From: Pedobacter yulinensis | GTDB lineage: Bacteria; Bacteroidota; Bacteroidia; Sphingobacteriales; Sphingobacteriaceae | Assembly: GCF_003029735.1 (NCBI RefSeq) | Contig: NZ_KZ686268.1 | Coordinates: 855,769-919,768 of the forward strand | Length of the DNA stretch: 64,000 nucleotides | Direction: 5' to 3' | In this document: positions 45,501-55,400 of the stretch, one piece after another | How positions within the stretch are numbered: the stretch's first letter is position 1 | Layout: each line of letters begins with the position of its first letter | Translations under genes and position numbers: made by a program | Notes under the pieces: generated by a model | The model's database searches: none | Seen by the model: only the letters and a program-made list of their open reading frames with translations | What the model was told of the DNA's origin: nothing

Positions 45501-45993
45501 TTCATTCGGGTTTAAGGGATTTGACTTTTCAAGCTTTTTCCAGGGCCTTGCCCGCGAATCATTCTGGATCAATGCCAATGCCACCGCACCTTTCATCAAT
45601 TATACCTACTCAGGCGAAACACTGGCAGGCAAGCCGCAGAACCAGTTGCTGCTGGCGTATGCCAACAACCACTGGTCTGAAGAAGTACAAAACTCGTATG
45701 CGTTGTGGCCAAGGTTGACGACTACCGATGCCGGCAACGTAAATAATACCCAGACCAGCACCTGGTTTATGCGCAATGGTGCCTTTCTCCGCCTCAAGCA
45801 GGTCGAGATCGGCTATACGCTGCCACAAAAATGGACCAGCCGGCTGAGTATGAAAAAGTTCAGGGTCTACACAAGTGCCACCAACCTGCTGTCATGGAGC
45901 AGCTTTAATCTCTGGGATATCGAAATGGCCGGAAACGGATTGGGCTACCCTGTTCAGCGCGTGTTTAACCTCGGCCTGTTGGCTTCTTTTTAA
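42526..45993 (+). CDS. SusC/RagA-type TonB-linked outer-membrane protein 2, with STN domain
   Basis: A 1155-residue TonB-dependent transporter. A long N-region and signal peptide (to SSYAQK) precede an STN signalling domain (MSKENVSLKEVFDDI through LTYVINNKTIVV, about 48-115). Then come a carboxypeptidase-regulatory-like domain (VRGTVRDSANVLPGVSVTIKG), a plug (EVVVVAFGKQKKTDLVGSV, ALAGRAAGVIAYQRSG, EFFIRGVTTFG, IMKDATATSLYGSRAANGVI) and the barrel ending FNLGLLASF. The STN domain plus the upstream fecR and divergent sigma gene form a trans-envelope signalling loop that induces the locus when ligand is bound. Ligand unknown. Confidence 0.94.
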   Translation: MYKFYVTPRAGCRRMAFKFLVLMKLTWIVLLLTFMHTYGSSYAQKIDMSKENVSLKEVFDDISNQTPYRFVISSDVLKKANRVSIRVKDATVKEVLDRCFSNQPLTYVINNKTIVVMEPKRSVPEPVPNALRRADVRGTVRDSANVLPGVSVTIKGTQLGTTTDLNGKYVLDIPNVNSVLTFSMVGYKTQEIPLNGRTVIDVTLKSAGKDLDEVVVVAFGKQKKTDLVGSVTSIKPADLKVPSSNLTTALAGRAAGVIAYQRSGEPGADNAEFFIRGVTTFGYKRDPLILIDNVEVTTTDLARLQADDIASFSIMKDATATSLYGSRAANGVILISTKEGKTQKAAIDARIENSVSAPTKNVELADPITYMRLHNEAVLTRDPLGAPPYSEQKIDNTIAGVNPEMYPSTDWRAALFKDYTMNQRANLNITGGGGVARYYVAGSINQDNGILNVDQRNNFNSNINLKSYTLRSNVNVNLAKGTEVTIRMSGNFDDYSGPLTDGADIYRKVMRTNPVLFPAYYPAQAENAHVKHIMFGNYDDGSGQFLLNPYADLVKGYKNYSRSMMSAQFEAKQDLNFLTQGLSLQALLNVMRNTMFDVRRSYSPFWYQAGSYDRLSNTYKAQLLNELTGTEYLDYNPGDRIVNSKFYVQTSLNYNRMLGNKHSLSGLFVFMLRNELTGNVSDLQSSLPFRNVGLAGRATYGYDNRYYAEVNFGYNGSERFYETNRWGLFPSAGVAWNVSNEKWWEPLKSFATRFKLRATYGLSGNDAIGSPTDRFLYLSNVNMNDSGRGAVFGRDNGNSKNGISLSRYANNDITWETARKTNLALELDLFRDYSIQLDVFREQRNGILMVRNATPATMGLQARPQANIGEAEGKGLDFSFNYNHSFSSGLWVQAMSNFTYATSKFLKYEEPFYDEAPWKRRQNMPISQNYGYIAERLFIDDEEALRSPRQFGEYRGGDIKFYDVNGDGAITILDEVPIGFPTTPEITYGFGFSFGFKGFDFSSFFQGLARESFWINANATAPFINYTYSGETLAGKPQNQLLLAYANNHWSEEVQNSYALWPRLTTTDAGNVNNTQTSTWFMRNGAFLRLKQVEIGYTLPQKWTSRLSMKKFRVYTSATNLLSWSSFNLWDIEMAGNGLGYPVQRVFNLGLLASF

Positions 45994-46002
45994 TTCAAGG
46001 AT

Positions 46003-47898
46003 ATGAAACTGAAAAAAATATTATACATCCTTATTCTGAGCACGCCATTTATGGCCTGCAAGAAATTTCTGGACATTACACCCGATAACGTAGCTACGAT
46101 CGATTACGCGTTCCGTTTGCGCAGTACCGCAGAACGTTACCTGTTCACCTGTTACAATTACCTCCCCGCGCTTGGCGCATTCGAATCAAACGTGGCACAT
46201 ACCGCCGGTGATGAGTTCTGGCTGCCTGCTACACACACCTCTCTGGGCTGGAGAATTGCCCGCGGCGGGCAAAATAAATCCAATTCGTACATGAACTACT
46301 GGCAGGGAAACAATGGGGGCAAAGATCTGTACGAAGGCATCCGGGAGTGTAACGTTTTTCTCGACAATGTAGGCAAGGTGCCTGATCTTACCGAATACGA
46401 GCGGAACAGGTGGATTGCGGAAGTCAAGTTTTTAAAGGCCTACTACCATTATTACGTTTTCCGTATGTATGGGCCCATCGCATTGGTCAAAGTGAACGTG
46501 CCCGTTAACGCAGGCGTTGAAGAGGTCTATCCCCTGCGCTCACCAGTCGATGATTGTGTCAACTACATGACGGCACTGCTGGATGAAGCCATTCCCAATC
46601 TGCCTGAACAGATTGACAACGAGGTGAATGAGCTTGGCCGTGTAACCAAAGCCATTGCGCTCGCCGTAAAGGCAGAGCTGCTCGTTACCGCTGCCAGCCC
46701 GCTTTTTAACGGGAACGCTGATTATACTGGTTTCAGGGACCCTGAAGGGAATGCCCTGTTCAATCCGGTTTATGACGAAAAGAAATGGGTCAGGGCACGC
46801 GATGCGGCCAAGGCGGCGCTGGAATTTGCAGAATCAAAAGGACATAAACTGTACACCTTCAATCCGGCGTTCTTCCAGTATAAGATTTCAGACACCACCC
46901 GCATCCAGATGAACATTCGTAACGCGGTGTGCGATAAATGGAACAGCGAAATTATCTGGGGAAGCACGAACAGCCTGGCAGGCTCGATCCAGAACCAGGC
47001 TACACCGCGCGGTCTTGACCCCGCCCGAACGTCAAATAATCAGACGATCGGTAATATTGCGCCCCCGCTTAAGATTGCCGAGATGTTCTACAGCAAAAAC
47101 GGCGTTCCGATACGGGAGGATAAAGAATATGACTACGCAGGGCGTTTCAGGCTGCGGAGTGTAACCGCACCTTACAGGCGCTACCTGCAGGAAGGTTATG
47201 TAACGGCCTCGCTGAACTTTGACCGCGAGCCCCGCTACTATGCCGACCTCGGCTTTGATGGCGGTATCTGGTACGGACAGGGTGTATTTGACGACTCAGC
47301 CAATCTGTTTTTTGTATCAAGCAAAAAGGGACAGCCGGCCTCGGCTCAAAACGAGGCGAGTTATTCGGTTACAGGCTATTGGGCTAAGAAACTTGTCAAC
47401 TTCAACAACGTCATCGATGCGACCGCGTATACTGTACAGCGGTACCCCTGGCCAATGATCCGCCTGGCCAGCATTTACCTGCTTTATGCCGAAGCAGAAA
47501 ACGAGGTAAGCGGCCCAAATGCGAACGTAATGAAATACATTAACATGGTGCGCGAGCGGGCAGGACTGGCCTCGGTTGAGCTTTCCTGGTCAGGATACTC
47601 AAGAAACCCCACTAAATACACCACCCGAGAAGGCATGCGCGAGATCATCCGGACCGAACGACTGATCGAACTCGCATTTGAGGGACAGCGCTTTTGGGAC
47701 CTTCGCCGTTGGAAAGAAGCTGTCAACGAGCTGAATAAACCCATCACCGGCTGGGACCTGGTACAGGATGATGCCGCCTCTTATTACCGGGAGAAGGTCA
47801 TCTTTAACCAGGCCTTTACCACGCGCGATTACTTCTGGCCAATCCCTGAAAGCGAGCTGCTGAGTAATAAACGAATGAACCAAAACCCAGGATGGTAA
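46003..47898 (+). CDS. SusD/RagB-family surface lipoprotein 2
   Basis: A 631-residue SusD homologue, long for the family. The signal peptide ends in lipobox TPFMACKKFLDITPDN. Core motifs: WIAEVKFLKAYYHYYVFRMY, AIALAVKAELLVTAASPLF, MIRLASIYLLYAEAENEV, INMVRERAGL and the C-terminal ELAFEGQRFWDLRRWKEA through RDYFWPIPESELLSNKRMNQ and PGW. It starts ten bases after susC 2 and is followed by two more lipoprotein genes, so the operon is susC-susD-lipoprotein-lipoprotein. The product would bind the ligand at the surface and close the SusC channel. Confidence 0.94.
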   Translation: MKLKKILYILILSTPFMACKKFLDITPDNVATIDYAFRLRSTAERYLFTCYNYLPALGAFESNVAHTAGDEFWLPATHTSLGWRIARGGQNKSNSYMNYWQGNNGGKDLYEGIRECNVFLDNVGKVPDLTEYERNRWIAEVKFLKAYYHYYVFRMYGPIALVKVNVPVNAGVEEVYPLRSPVDDCVNYMTALLDEAIPNLPEQIDNEVNELGRVTKAIALAVKAELLVTAASPLFNGNADYTGFRDPEGNALFNPVYDEKKWVRARDAAKAALEFAESKGHKLYTFNPAFFQYKISDTTRIQMNIRNAVCDKWNSEIIWGSTNSLAGSIQNQATPRGLDPARTSNNQTIGNIAPPLKIAEMFYSKNGVPIREDKEYDYAGRFRLRSVTAPYRRYLQEGYVTASLNFDREPRYYADLGFDGGIWYGQGVFDDSANLFFVSSKKGQPASAQNEASYSVTGYWAKKLVNFNNVIDATAYTVQRYPWPMIRLASIYLLYAEAENEVSGPNANVMKYINMVRERAGLASVELSWSGYSRNPTKYTTREGMREIIRTERLIELAFEGQRFWDLRRWKEAVNELNKPITGWDLVQDDAASYYREKVIFNQAFTTRDYFWPIPESELLSNKRMNQNPGW

Positions 47899-47917
47899 AT
47901 ACCCCAATCAAACAAAA

Positions 47918-49114
47918 ATGATGAATGCAATAAGAAAATACATAATGGGCGGAATGCTGCTGCTTTTCTTTCTCGGCTGTAAGGAAAGCAAGGTTGAGCC
48001 CTTTGATAAAGACGACGCTGCACCGGGCCCTGTGAGTAACGTCAGCGTAAAAAGCCTGCCCGGTGGCGCAAGCATTACCTATACACGTCCTGAAAATATG
48101 TTGTATGTAAAAGCAGTGTATGCCATCAGGCCGGGAGAACAACGGGAAGTTAAAGCGACCTACTATAAAAACGTGATCACGATTGATGGCTTTGCCGACA
48201 CGAATGAGCATGAAGTAAGCCTGTATGCGGTAAGCCGTGGGGAAAATGCCTCTGCGCCTGTGGTCATTAAATTCAAACCGCTCACGCCTCCCATTGTAAG
48301 CATCTTTGAATCGTTGAAATACGAATCGATTTTTGGCGGGGTGCGGGTTCTTTTCTCCAACACCTCCGAAGCAGATATCGTCATCAACCTCCTTAAACAG
48401 GATGATCTCGGCGGCTTTGTTCCGGCAGAGACTTTTTACACCAAACGTAAAGAAGGGTCGGTCAATGCCCGCGGTTTTCAGCCGGCCAGGCAAAAGTTTG
48501 CCGTTTACTTGCGCGACCGCTGGAGCAACTATTCAGACACGCTGTATTTTGAAGCAACACCGCTACTTGAGCAGCTGCTCGACAAGACCAGGTTTAAAGA
48601 GCTCAGGCTGCCTACAGATACCTACGTCCAGCACATTAACGGGCCGGGCATGGCGAGCTTATGGGACAATACCTGGAATGGCGGCACCGTCTTCCATACC
48701 AAGCCAGGCACCGGGCTGCCGCAATGGTTTACTTTCGACCTTGGTGAGAGCGTCGCATTGAGCCGGTTTAAAATGTACCACCGCCTTGGGGCCGGTCAGC
48801 AGAGCAGTGACGGCGCCTATGCTGGCGGCGATCCGCGTTCTTTCGAACTCTACGGCAGCAATGCACCCAATGCAAACGGAACCTGGGACAGCTGGGAGCT
48901 GATCGGAGAATTTGAGTCTATTAAACCCTCGGGATCGCCTGCCGGGACCGTAACCAGCGAAGACTTTCAGTTTGCAGTTGTAAATGGCGAAGAATTCGAT
49001 GTACCTGTGGGCACGCCTAAATACAGGTACATCAGGTGGAAAACCAAACGGGTCTGGGGCCTGCTTGACCATATTTATCTGAACGAACTGACTTTCTGGG
49101 GCAACAAACAATAA
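47918..49114 (+). CDS. DUF4959/DUF5126/DUF5000-type surface lipoprotein
   Basis: A 398-residue lipoprotein (lipobox LLLFFLGCKESK). The order resembles a known Bacteroidota trio: an N-terminal fibronectin-like DUF4959 segment (PGPVSNVSVKSLPGGASITY), a middle DUF5126-like segment (SIFGGVRVLFSNTSEADIVI), and a C-terminal DUF5000 discoidin-like domain (MASLWDNTWNGGTVFH and PQWFTFDLGESVALSRFKMY). Such proteins lie beside SusCD pairs and probably bind glycans or glycoproteins at the surface. It begins 19 bases after susD 2. Confidence 0.85.
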   Translation: MMNAIRKYIMGGMLLLFFLGCKESKVEPFDKDDAAPGPVSNVSVKSLPGGASITYTRPENMLYVKAVYAIRPGEQREVKATYYKNVITIDGFADTNEHEVSLYAVSRGENASAPVVIKFKPLTPPIVSIFESLKYESIFGGVRVLFSNTSEADIVINLLKQDDLGGFVPAETFYTKRKEGSVNARGFQPARQKFAVYLRDRWSNYSDTLYFEATPLLEQLLDKTRFKELRLPTDTYVQHINGPGMASLWDNTWNGGTVFHTKPGTGLPQWFTFDLGESVALSRFKMYHRLGAGQQSSDGAYAGGDPRSFELYGSNAPNANGTWDSWELIGEFESIKPSGSPAGTVTSEDFQFAVVNGEEFDVPVGTPKYRYIRWKTKRVWGLLDHIYLNELTFWGNKQ

Positions 49115-49119
49115 TTCAC

Positions 49120-50256
49120 ATGTTTAACATTAAAATAATGCAATACCTGCTAAAGCAAGGCCCCGGTCGTTGCCTGGTCCTGATCTTATTAAGTTGCGCG
49201 GTTTTCGCCTGCAGTAAAATGGAAGATACGCACGTGGGTTTCATAAAAGGCTCGATAACGTATGTAGGCACACCCGACTCGGTTAAAATATACCCCGGTA
49301 ACAAGCGAATGAAAATGACCTGGAGGTTATCGGACCCCTCTGCAACGCTTGCAAAAGTCTACTGGAATAACAAAAGTGATTCCCTGGTGGTGCCTGTAAA
49401 GCTGGCCGCTGGCTCAGACCTCATGGAGCTGATGTTTGACAATATGAAAGAAGGCACTTATTCATTCGATATCCTCATGTTCGATAACAAAAATAACCGC
49501 TCGGTCAGCAAGAACGTTGTCGGCAGAGTCTATGGCGATACCTATGTAAATACTTTGCTGGGCCGGCCTGTGAAACAAGCTGTTTTCGACAAGGAAAAGG
49601 TAACTGTAAGCTGGGGGATCGCCGATCAAACCGCAATCGCCGCAGAAATCAGCTATCGGGACAAATCCGGTACGCGTCTGTCTGTCCGTGTGCCGCCCGA
49701 CTCGATGACGACAACGTTAAAGAATTACAGCATGTCGCTGTATGGTACGTTCGAGTACAGAACGCTGTACGCGCCCGACAGCCTTTCGCTGGATATTTTT
49801 TCAACCGCATCTCAAACTGTTAAAGTGACAGGACCGCCCATTGAATACACCAGAACGGGCTGGACCGGCGGCCTTGAAGACTATGATATCCCAACGGGAA
49901 GGGTACCGCAAAACCTGCTCGACAACAACATCAATACCATCTGGCACATGGACAAGAACAAAAGTTATCCGCACCCCGTCACCATAGACATGAAGACGGT
50001 CAATACGGTGAACGGACTGACCTACAACCAGCGTGAACCGCTCGACGGTGCGGTGAAACTGGTTGAAATCCAGGTCAGTTCTGACAACCTGACCTGGCGG
50101 TCGCTGGGTGCCTATACATTTGAGAACCTGCGCGGCAAACAATACCTGGAGTTGCTCGAGCCCGCCGCATTCAGGTATTTCAAAGTGATTGTACGCTCAG
50201 ATTATAAAAATGGCAGTGCTTCAGCCCTGGCTGAACTTGGTGCATACAGGCGATAG
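49120..50256 (+). CDS. DUF4998-like lipoprotein with C-terminal discoidin-like domain
   Basis: A 378-residue lipoprotein (lipobox CAVFACSKMED). The N-terminal half resembles DUF4998 (VKIYPGNKRMKMTWRLSDPS, AKVYWNNKSDSLVVPV). The C-terminal 120 residues look like an F5/8 type C (discoidin) fold: VPQNLLDNNINTIWHMDKN, HPVTIDMKTVNTVNGLTYN and VEIQVSSDNLTWRSLGAYTF. It follows the previous lipoprotein by five bases and ends at a strong terminator, closing the operon. Likely role: capture of a surface glycan ligand for the SusCD pair. Confidence 0.85.
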   Translation: MFNIKIMQYLLKQGPGRCLVLILLSCAVFACSKMEDTHVGFIKGSITYVGTPDSVKIYPGNKRMKMTWRLSDPSATLAKVYWNNKSDSLVVPVKLAAGSDLMELMFDNMKEGTYSFDILMFDNKNNRSVSKNVVGRVYGDTYVNTLLGRPVKQAVFDKEKVTVSWGIADQTAIAAEISYRDKSGTRLSVRVPPDSMTTTLKNYSMSLYGTFEYRTLYAPDSLSLDIFSTASQTVKVTGPPIEYTRTGWTGGLEDYDIPTGRVPQNLLDNNINTIWHMDKNKSYPHPVTIDMKTVNTVNGLTYNQREPLDGAVKLVEIQVSSDNLTWRSLGAYTFENLRGKQYLELLEPAAFRYFKVIVRSDYKNGSASALAELGAYRR

Positions 50257-50279
50257 GGTGTCTGGCAATAATTAACTAC

Positions 50280-50305
50280 GGAGGTGCCCTGCACCTCCTT
50301 TTTTT
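50280..50305 (+). terminator. Terminator closing the plus-strand SusCD operon
   Basis: Perfect 8-bp stem ggaggtgc / gcacctcc with loop cct and a following run of seven T, 23 bases after the stop at 50256. Confidence 0.9.
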
Positions 50306-50441
50306 GTTTACCGGCAATGAAAGTCTTGTGTGCAGGCCTTCATTTGCGCAAGCGTTTCATCGTATGGTCTATATGTTTCGGCCATGTTGATGAGATTCGT
50401 ATTTATTTAAACAATTCAGGGGTGGCCGTTGTGATTAATGT

Positions 50442-50753
50442 ATGCAAGAAACCGTTCAACCCCTTACGCAGCTCCAGCTCTCCGGCATTGTTGTAGCCGC
50501 ATTCGGCATCGTCATTACACTGCTGGCCATCAAACGCATCCAGTTGCGCCGAAGAATCCGCGGGCTGAGGCGTTCCGTGCCGGCGCAGCAGCAGCAGTTT
50601 ACGGCTGGCCAGGAGGTGCTGATCAGAAACCTTGGAATCCTGATGGTCATTTCGGGGATCCTTATTCTGAGCGTAGGGGCAGTCGATGCGTCTGCAAACG
50701 AGAGCCGGGCAAACAATGGCCGGGTAAAAGCAGGATCGTTCGTAACGGAATAA
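50442..50753 (+). CDS. Small hypothetical membrane protein with two TM helices
   Basis: A 103-residue ORF between two terminators. Two hydrophobic helices are visible: LSGIVVAAFGIVITLLAI (about 13-30) and LGILMVISGILILSVGAV (about 64-81). They are separated by a strongly basic and Gln-rich loop (KRIQLRRRIRGLRRSVPAQ). I do not recognise a family. The alternating hydrophobic pattern makes it more likely to be real than the overlapping ORFs on the other frames, but there is no functional evidence. Confidence 0.5.
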   Translation: MQETVQPLTQLQLSGIVVAAFGIVITLLAIKRIQLRRRIRGLRRSVPAQQQQFTAGQEVLIRNLGILMVISGILILSVGAVDASANESRANNGRVKAGSFVTE

Positions 50754-50793
50754 GGCTTGCCCGATTTTATGTAATTTCCCGGTCGGACGATCC

Positions 50794-50822
50794 AAAAAAA
50801 AGAGCGGGCATTTGCCCACTCT
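50794..50822 (-). terminator. Terminator of the minus-strand SusCD operon
   Basis: Ten-base arms agagcgggca / tgcccactct (one mismatch), 2-base loop. On the minus strand the stem is followed by at least seven T. It lies about 30 bases past the susD 3 stop. Confidence 0.88.
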
Positions 50823-50851
50823 TACAGGTTCCATTTTCCGGTACAAATGTG

Positions 50852-52447
50852 TTAATTGTAATTCGGATTTTGTGTCATGTTTGGATTGGCTAACATTTCT
50901 GCCTGCGGAATCGGCCACAATATGTCACGGTTCGCACTCGCTTTTCGTACTTCGACATTGACCGGCTGACCGGTGGCCGGATTAACGGCGCCCAGCACCT
51001 GTCCGTTCATGACCTGCTCAAAGATTCCCCACCTTCTGATGTCATAGTAACGAACCCCTTCAAAAGCCAGTTCCACCCGCCGCTCGCGCCGCAGCAGCTC
51101 GCGCAGTTTTTCCTGCGTATTGTAAACAGCCGTGTTGACATTGGGCATGGTTGCCCGGCTTCTGATCTCATTGAGGTATTTCACCACGTCAGGATTGTTG
51201 TGATCGCCCTGTTCAATCAGGCACTCAACATAATTGAGGAGGATCTCTGCATAGCGGATGATCATGAAGTCAAGCGTCCTCGTTCCGGTTTTGTCTTTTG
51301 GATCCAGGTATTTGTTGATCCAGTAGCCGGTGGGCGTAGAGTTCTGGTCGCCAAGCTTGTCCAGGCCAGTTGGTGCAAAAGGCGAGAGCACAACGCCGGT
51401 ATAGGTCGTGCCCGGAAGAATGATCGAAGCCAGCATTCTCGGGTCACGGTTGTTCTTGTAATTCGGATCGCGCATGTAGATGGCAAGCGAGTCCGGGCCC
51501 AATTCTTCAAGCGTTTTGCCCTGTTTGGTTTCAAATGCATTGACGATCGAGGCAGTCGGGGAAACAACCGTTTTGCCGCCGGTACCAAGTGGTGCAAACG
51601 TAAGCCATTGGTTGCCACCGCTCCCAATTTCGCGGAAAAAGATCCGCTCATTGTTAATTTCGCCGGTATACAAAAACAGGTCGGCATAACTGGTTCTCGG
51701 CGTGGCACTTCTGCGCAGGCTGTAAATGTTCATGTCGATAATTTTCTTCGCAGACGTTTTTGCCAGCTCATAGTCTTTCATATGCATGGCGTACCTGGAG
51801 ATCAGCGCCCAGCATGTGGCAGCAGAGATGCGTTTCAGGTCAACATTGTCAATGTATTTGTCGGGAAGGTGGCCGTTACTTGCACAATCGGTCAGTTCTT
51901 TAACCACAAAATCATAAACTTCCTTGGCCGAATTTCTCGGCAGGTAACTGTCGGTCGGCGTGGTCGACTTGGTCATGATGGTTACCCCGCCAAAGAGCAT
52001 GGCAAGTTCCATGTGGTAGTAGGCCCTTAAAGCGCGTGCTTCATACACGAACCGGTTTTTGAGCTGGGTATCCTGTATATAGGCGCGGTCTACGTTTTCC
52101 AGAAAACGGTTGGCCCGCCTGATGTCGAGGTAATCGTCGCGCCAGACACCTGTGCCTACGCCCCAGTTCGGTGCTTGAAGACCTTTAACATAACTTTCAT
52201 AGTCGCCGCGCGTGCTTTGACGTGCCACGGCATTGTCGCTGAGCGCATCGAGGAACATCAGCTGCCGGCCCGATGAGCCATCAGGAATGCCGGCATACAC
52301 CGAGTTCAGCGCGTTATTGACGTCGGTTTGGGTATTCCACCAGATGTCGTCGCTGATATTGGTCGGGTCATCATGGGTCAGGAACTTTTCACAGCCGGCA
52401 AATGCCAAGCAAATAACGGCACAGGTAAAGTAAAAAAGCTTTTTCAT
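50852..52447 (-). CDS. SusD/RagB-family surface lipoprotein 3
   Basis: A 531-residue SusD homologue. The signal peptide has the lipobox ICLAFAGCEKFL. Core motifs: FVYEARALRAYYHMELAMLF, ISAATCWALISRYAMHMKDY, MIIRYAEILLNYVECLIEQG, LNEIRSRATM and RRVELAFEGVRYYDIRRWGI; the end DILWPIPQAEMLANPNMTQN and PNYN is typical. It begins 11 bases after susC 3. It should bind the ligand of the third SusC; it is clearly different in length and sequence from the SusD proteins at 29857 and 46003. Confidence 0.94.
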   Translation of the reverse strand: MKKLFYFTCAVICLAFAGCEKFLTHDDPTNISDDIWWNTQTDVNNALNSVYAGIPDGSSGRQLMFLDALSDNAVARQSTRGDYESYVKGLQAPNWGVGTGVWRDDYLDIRRANRFLENVDRAYIQDTQLKNRFVYEARALRAYYHMELAMLFGGVTIMTKSTTPTDSYLPRNSAKEVYDFVVKELTDCASNGHLPDKYIDNVDLKRISAATCWALISRYAMHMKDYELAKTSAKKIIDMNIYSLRRSATPRTSYADLFLYTGEINNERIFFREIGSGGNQWLTFAPLGTGGKTVVSPTASIVNAFETKQGKTLEELGPDSLAIYMRDPNYKNNRDPRMLASIILPGTTYTGVVLSPFAPTGLDKLGDQNSTPTGYWINKYLDPKDKTGTRTLDFMIIRYAEILLNYVECLIEQGDHNNPDVVKYLNEIRSRATMPNVNTAVYNTQEKLRELLRRERRVELAFEGVRYYDIRRWGIFEQVMNGQVLGAVNPATGQPVNVEVRKASANRDILWPIPQAEMLANPNMTQNPNYN

Positions 52448-52458
52448 GTCGGGGTGAA

Positions 52459-55400
52459 TTAAAATTTAACGTTTAGACCAACTGTATACATTTTGACCAG
52501 GCCGTAGGTCCATTGATACCCTCTGCTTTCCGGGTCGGTGATCTTCACCGAAGTAAACGTAAATGGATTCTGCGCATTCAGATAGGCCCTGACACCTTCC
52601 ACACCCAGCTTGCGGGCAAGCGCAGCGCGGAAGTTGTAACCCAGCTGCAGGAATTTCACCCGTACATAGGCGCCATTCTGGAACCAGAAGTCTGACGACA
52701 CCTTGTTGTTGGCGGGGGCTACAGATAGGCGCGGGAACCGGGCGTCGGTACGTTGCGGAGTCCAGTAATTGTCGGCATAATAGGTTGTTGGTACGCCGCC
52801 GTCTGCACTGAAATCGAGTGGCTGGGCAAACATGCCAAACAGCGTCGCATCAGATTTACCAACGCCCTGAAAGAGTGCCTCGAGGTCAAAGCCGCCGTAA
52901 GCCAGGCGCAGGTTGGCAAAATAGGTCAGTTCAGGCACGCCGTTTCCGATCCAGCCCTGGTCTTCGGCACCGATCACATTGTCGCCATTCAGGTCAACAT
53001 AACGGATATCCCCGGGTCTGGAATTGGGCAGCACCGGGATTCGCGGCTGGCCGTTCGCATCGAAGTCGTTTTGCTGCAGAAGCCCGTTCGAGCGGTAACC
53101 ATACACGCTGTTTACCGCCGAGCCGACCTGGGTAATGGTTGTCGCCGTAACGATAGACCTGCCCTGCAGCTGGAGCACCTCGTTTTTGTTATAAGTTACG
53201 CCGGGTCTGAAAGAAAGGCTGAACTTCTCGCCGATCTTCTCATTGTAGTTGATCGATGCTTCCCAGCCTTTGTTTGATACCACACCTGCATTGACCGGCA
53301 CTTCAGATTCGAAGCCGCCTACCATAGGCAGTTCCGGAGTCAGGATGATGTCGTTCGTACGTTTGTCGTAAAAGTCGAACGTGAACTCGACCTTGTTGTT
53401 TTTAAACAGGCCTAGATCAATGCCGATATCGAGCATATTGACAGATTCCCAGGTAATGTCCGGATTTCCGTAAGTAGTTTCTACGCCCGAGCCATTATTA
53501 ATCAGCGTCTGGTACCGGTACAGACCGATGTTGTCGTTACCAAGCTTGCCATACGAAGCGCGAAGTTTGAAGTTGTTGATCACCTTCGACTCAGACAGGA
53601 AATTTTCGTTATGAAGGTTCCATCCCAGTGCTACTGAGGGGAAGACACCGAATTTTTTGCCAGGCCCGAAGCGCGAAGAACCGTCGGTGCGAACGGTGCC
53701 TTCCAGCAGGTACCGGTCTTTGTACGAGTAGTTTAACTTCGCATAGGCAGAAACCATTGAGAACACCTCGAAGGCGCCGCTGTTGGTTTCTTCCTGCGAG
53801 TAACCGGCCAGGGCAAAGATCCGATGGTTGTTCTTGCTCAGGGTATAGTCAAGGGTGCTGCCTACGTAATAATAGGTCGTTCTGCCCATTGTATTGGCAC
53901 GCTGAAGCGCCCAGGTGCGCAACAGGTTGCCGGTATAGTAGTCAAAATGGTTGAAGTTTTCCCGTACATCGCGGTTCACATCGCTGTTCAGCCTGAAACT
54001 GAACTGGCCCCGGAAGTTCAGGCCTTTCATTATTTCCCACTTGGGCTGGAGGTTGATGCTGGTCTGGCCGGCTTCGAGCGAGCGCGTGCCGCCTGCTTCT
54101 GCATAAGCCAGGGGGTTTACAACGTCGAGGTACTGGCCATAAAACAGCCGTCCGCCTTTTTCGGGGTATTTGGGCACGATGGTAGGCGGTACCCGGTACA
54201 TGTCTTCGAGTATCCTGTTGCCAGAGTTGCCCGAAGCGCTGGGCCGGTTGGGCTGCTGTGTATTCCGCCGAATGGCCAGGAAGTCCAGGTTTACCTGGAA
54301 TTTCTCGCTTAGTGAGATGGTGGTGTTTGCGCGGATGTTATACCGCCGCATGTTGCTGAGCGGGATAATGCCTTTTTGCGAGGTATAGTTTCCTGTTAAG
54401 GCAAAGCGGGCTACGTTGCTGCCGCCGCTCAGGGAGAGGGAGTTGCTGCTGATTGGAGCGGCATCATCGATCAGCATGTCCAGCCAGTTGGTATTGGCGA
54501 AGGCCAGGGCGGGGTTGGCGATGGGGTCCATGCCATTTCGTGTATTGTCGATCTGCTCCTGCGTAAATGGCAGGGTGTTGGTCGGGTTGTTGTTAAAGCT
54601 GGCCTCATTATACATGCGCATATAAGTGGGCGCATCGACAGTTTGCGGCAGGGCGGTAGCCTGCTGCACGCCGTAGTAACCATCGTAAATGATGGACATC
54701 TTGCCGGCAACACCACGTTTGGTGGTCACAACGATTACACCGTTCGCCCCGCGCGACCCATAACTGGCCGCTGCCGCCGCATCTTTCAGTACGGTAACGC
54801 TTTCTACTGTGACCGGGTCGATGTGGTTCATGTCCATCGGAATCCCATCTACCAGAACCAGCGGGTTGGAGTTACCAAGGGTGCTGATGCCGCGAATTTT
54901 GATCGTTGCCGCATCGCCGCCCGGCAAGCCCGAGCCTTGTGTAACGTTGATGCCCGTAACGCCGCCCTGCAGCGATTGCGAAAGTGTCGTAATGGGTTTG
55001 CCTTCAATGTTCGACTTAACGTTCAGCGTAGAAAGTGAACTGGCAATGTGTTTCTTTTGCTGTTCGTTCAGGCCCACAACAACCACCTCATTTAGTGCCG
55101 AAACATTTTCTTTCAGGGACACGTTCAGGCTCCTGTCTGCTTTTACAACCGTGTGTTCAAAGCCGGTATAGCTGACCATCGAGAATGCCAGGACTTCGTC
55201 TTTTTTGGCCTGGATCGTAAAATAGCCGTCTGCGTCGGTGGTTGTTCCGCGCATGGTACCTTTAACCCGGATGCTTACACCCGGCAGGGCAGCCGGTGGT
55301 TCGTGTGTGTCGAAAACGCGGCCGCGAATGGTTAGCAGGGTATCCTGCATCTTTGCCAGGCGTTCTTTGGTGAGGATCAGGATTTGCCTGCCTGAAACCA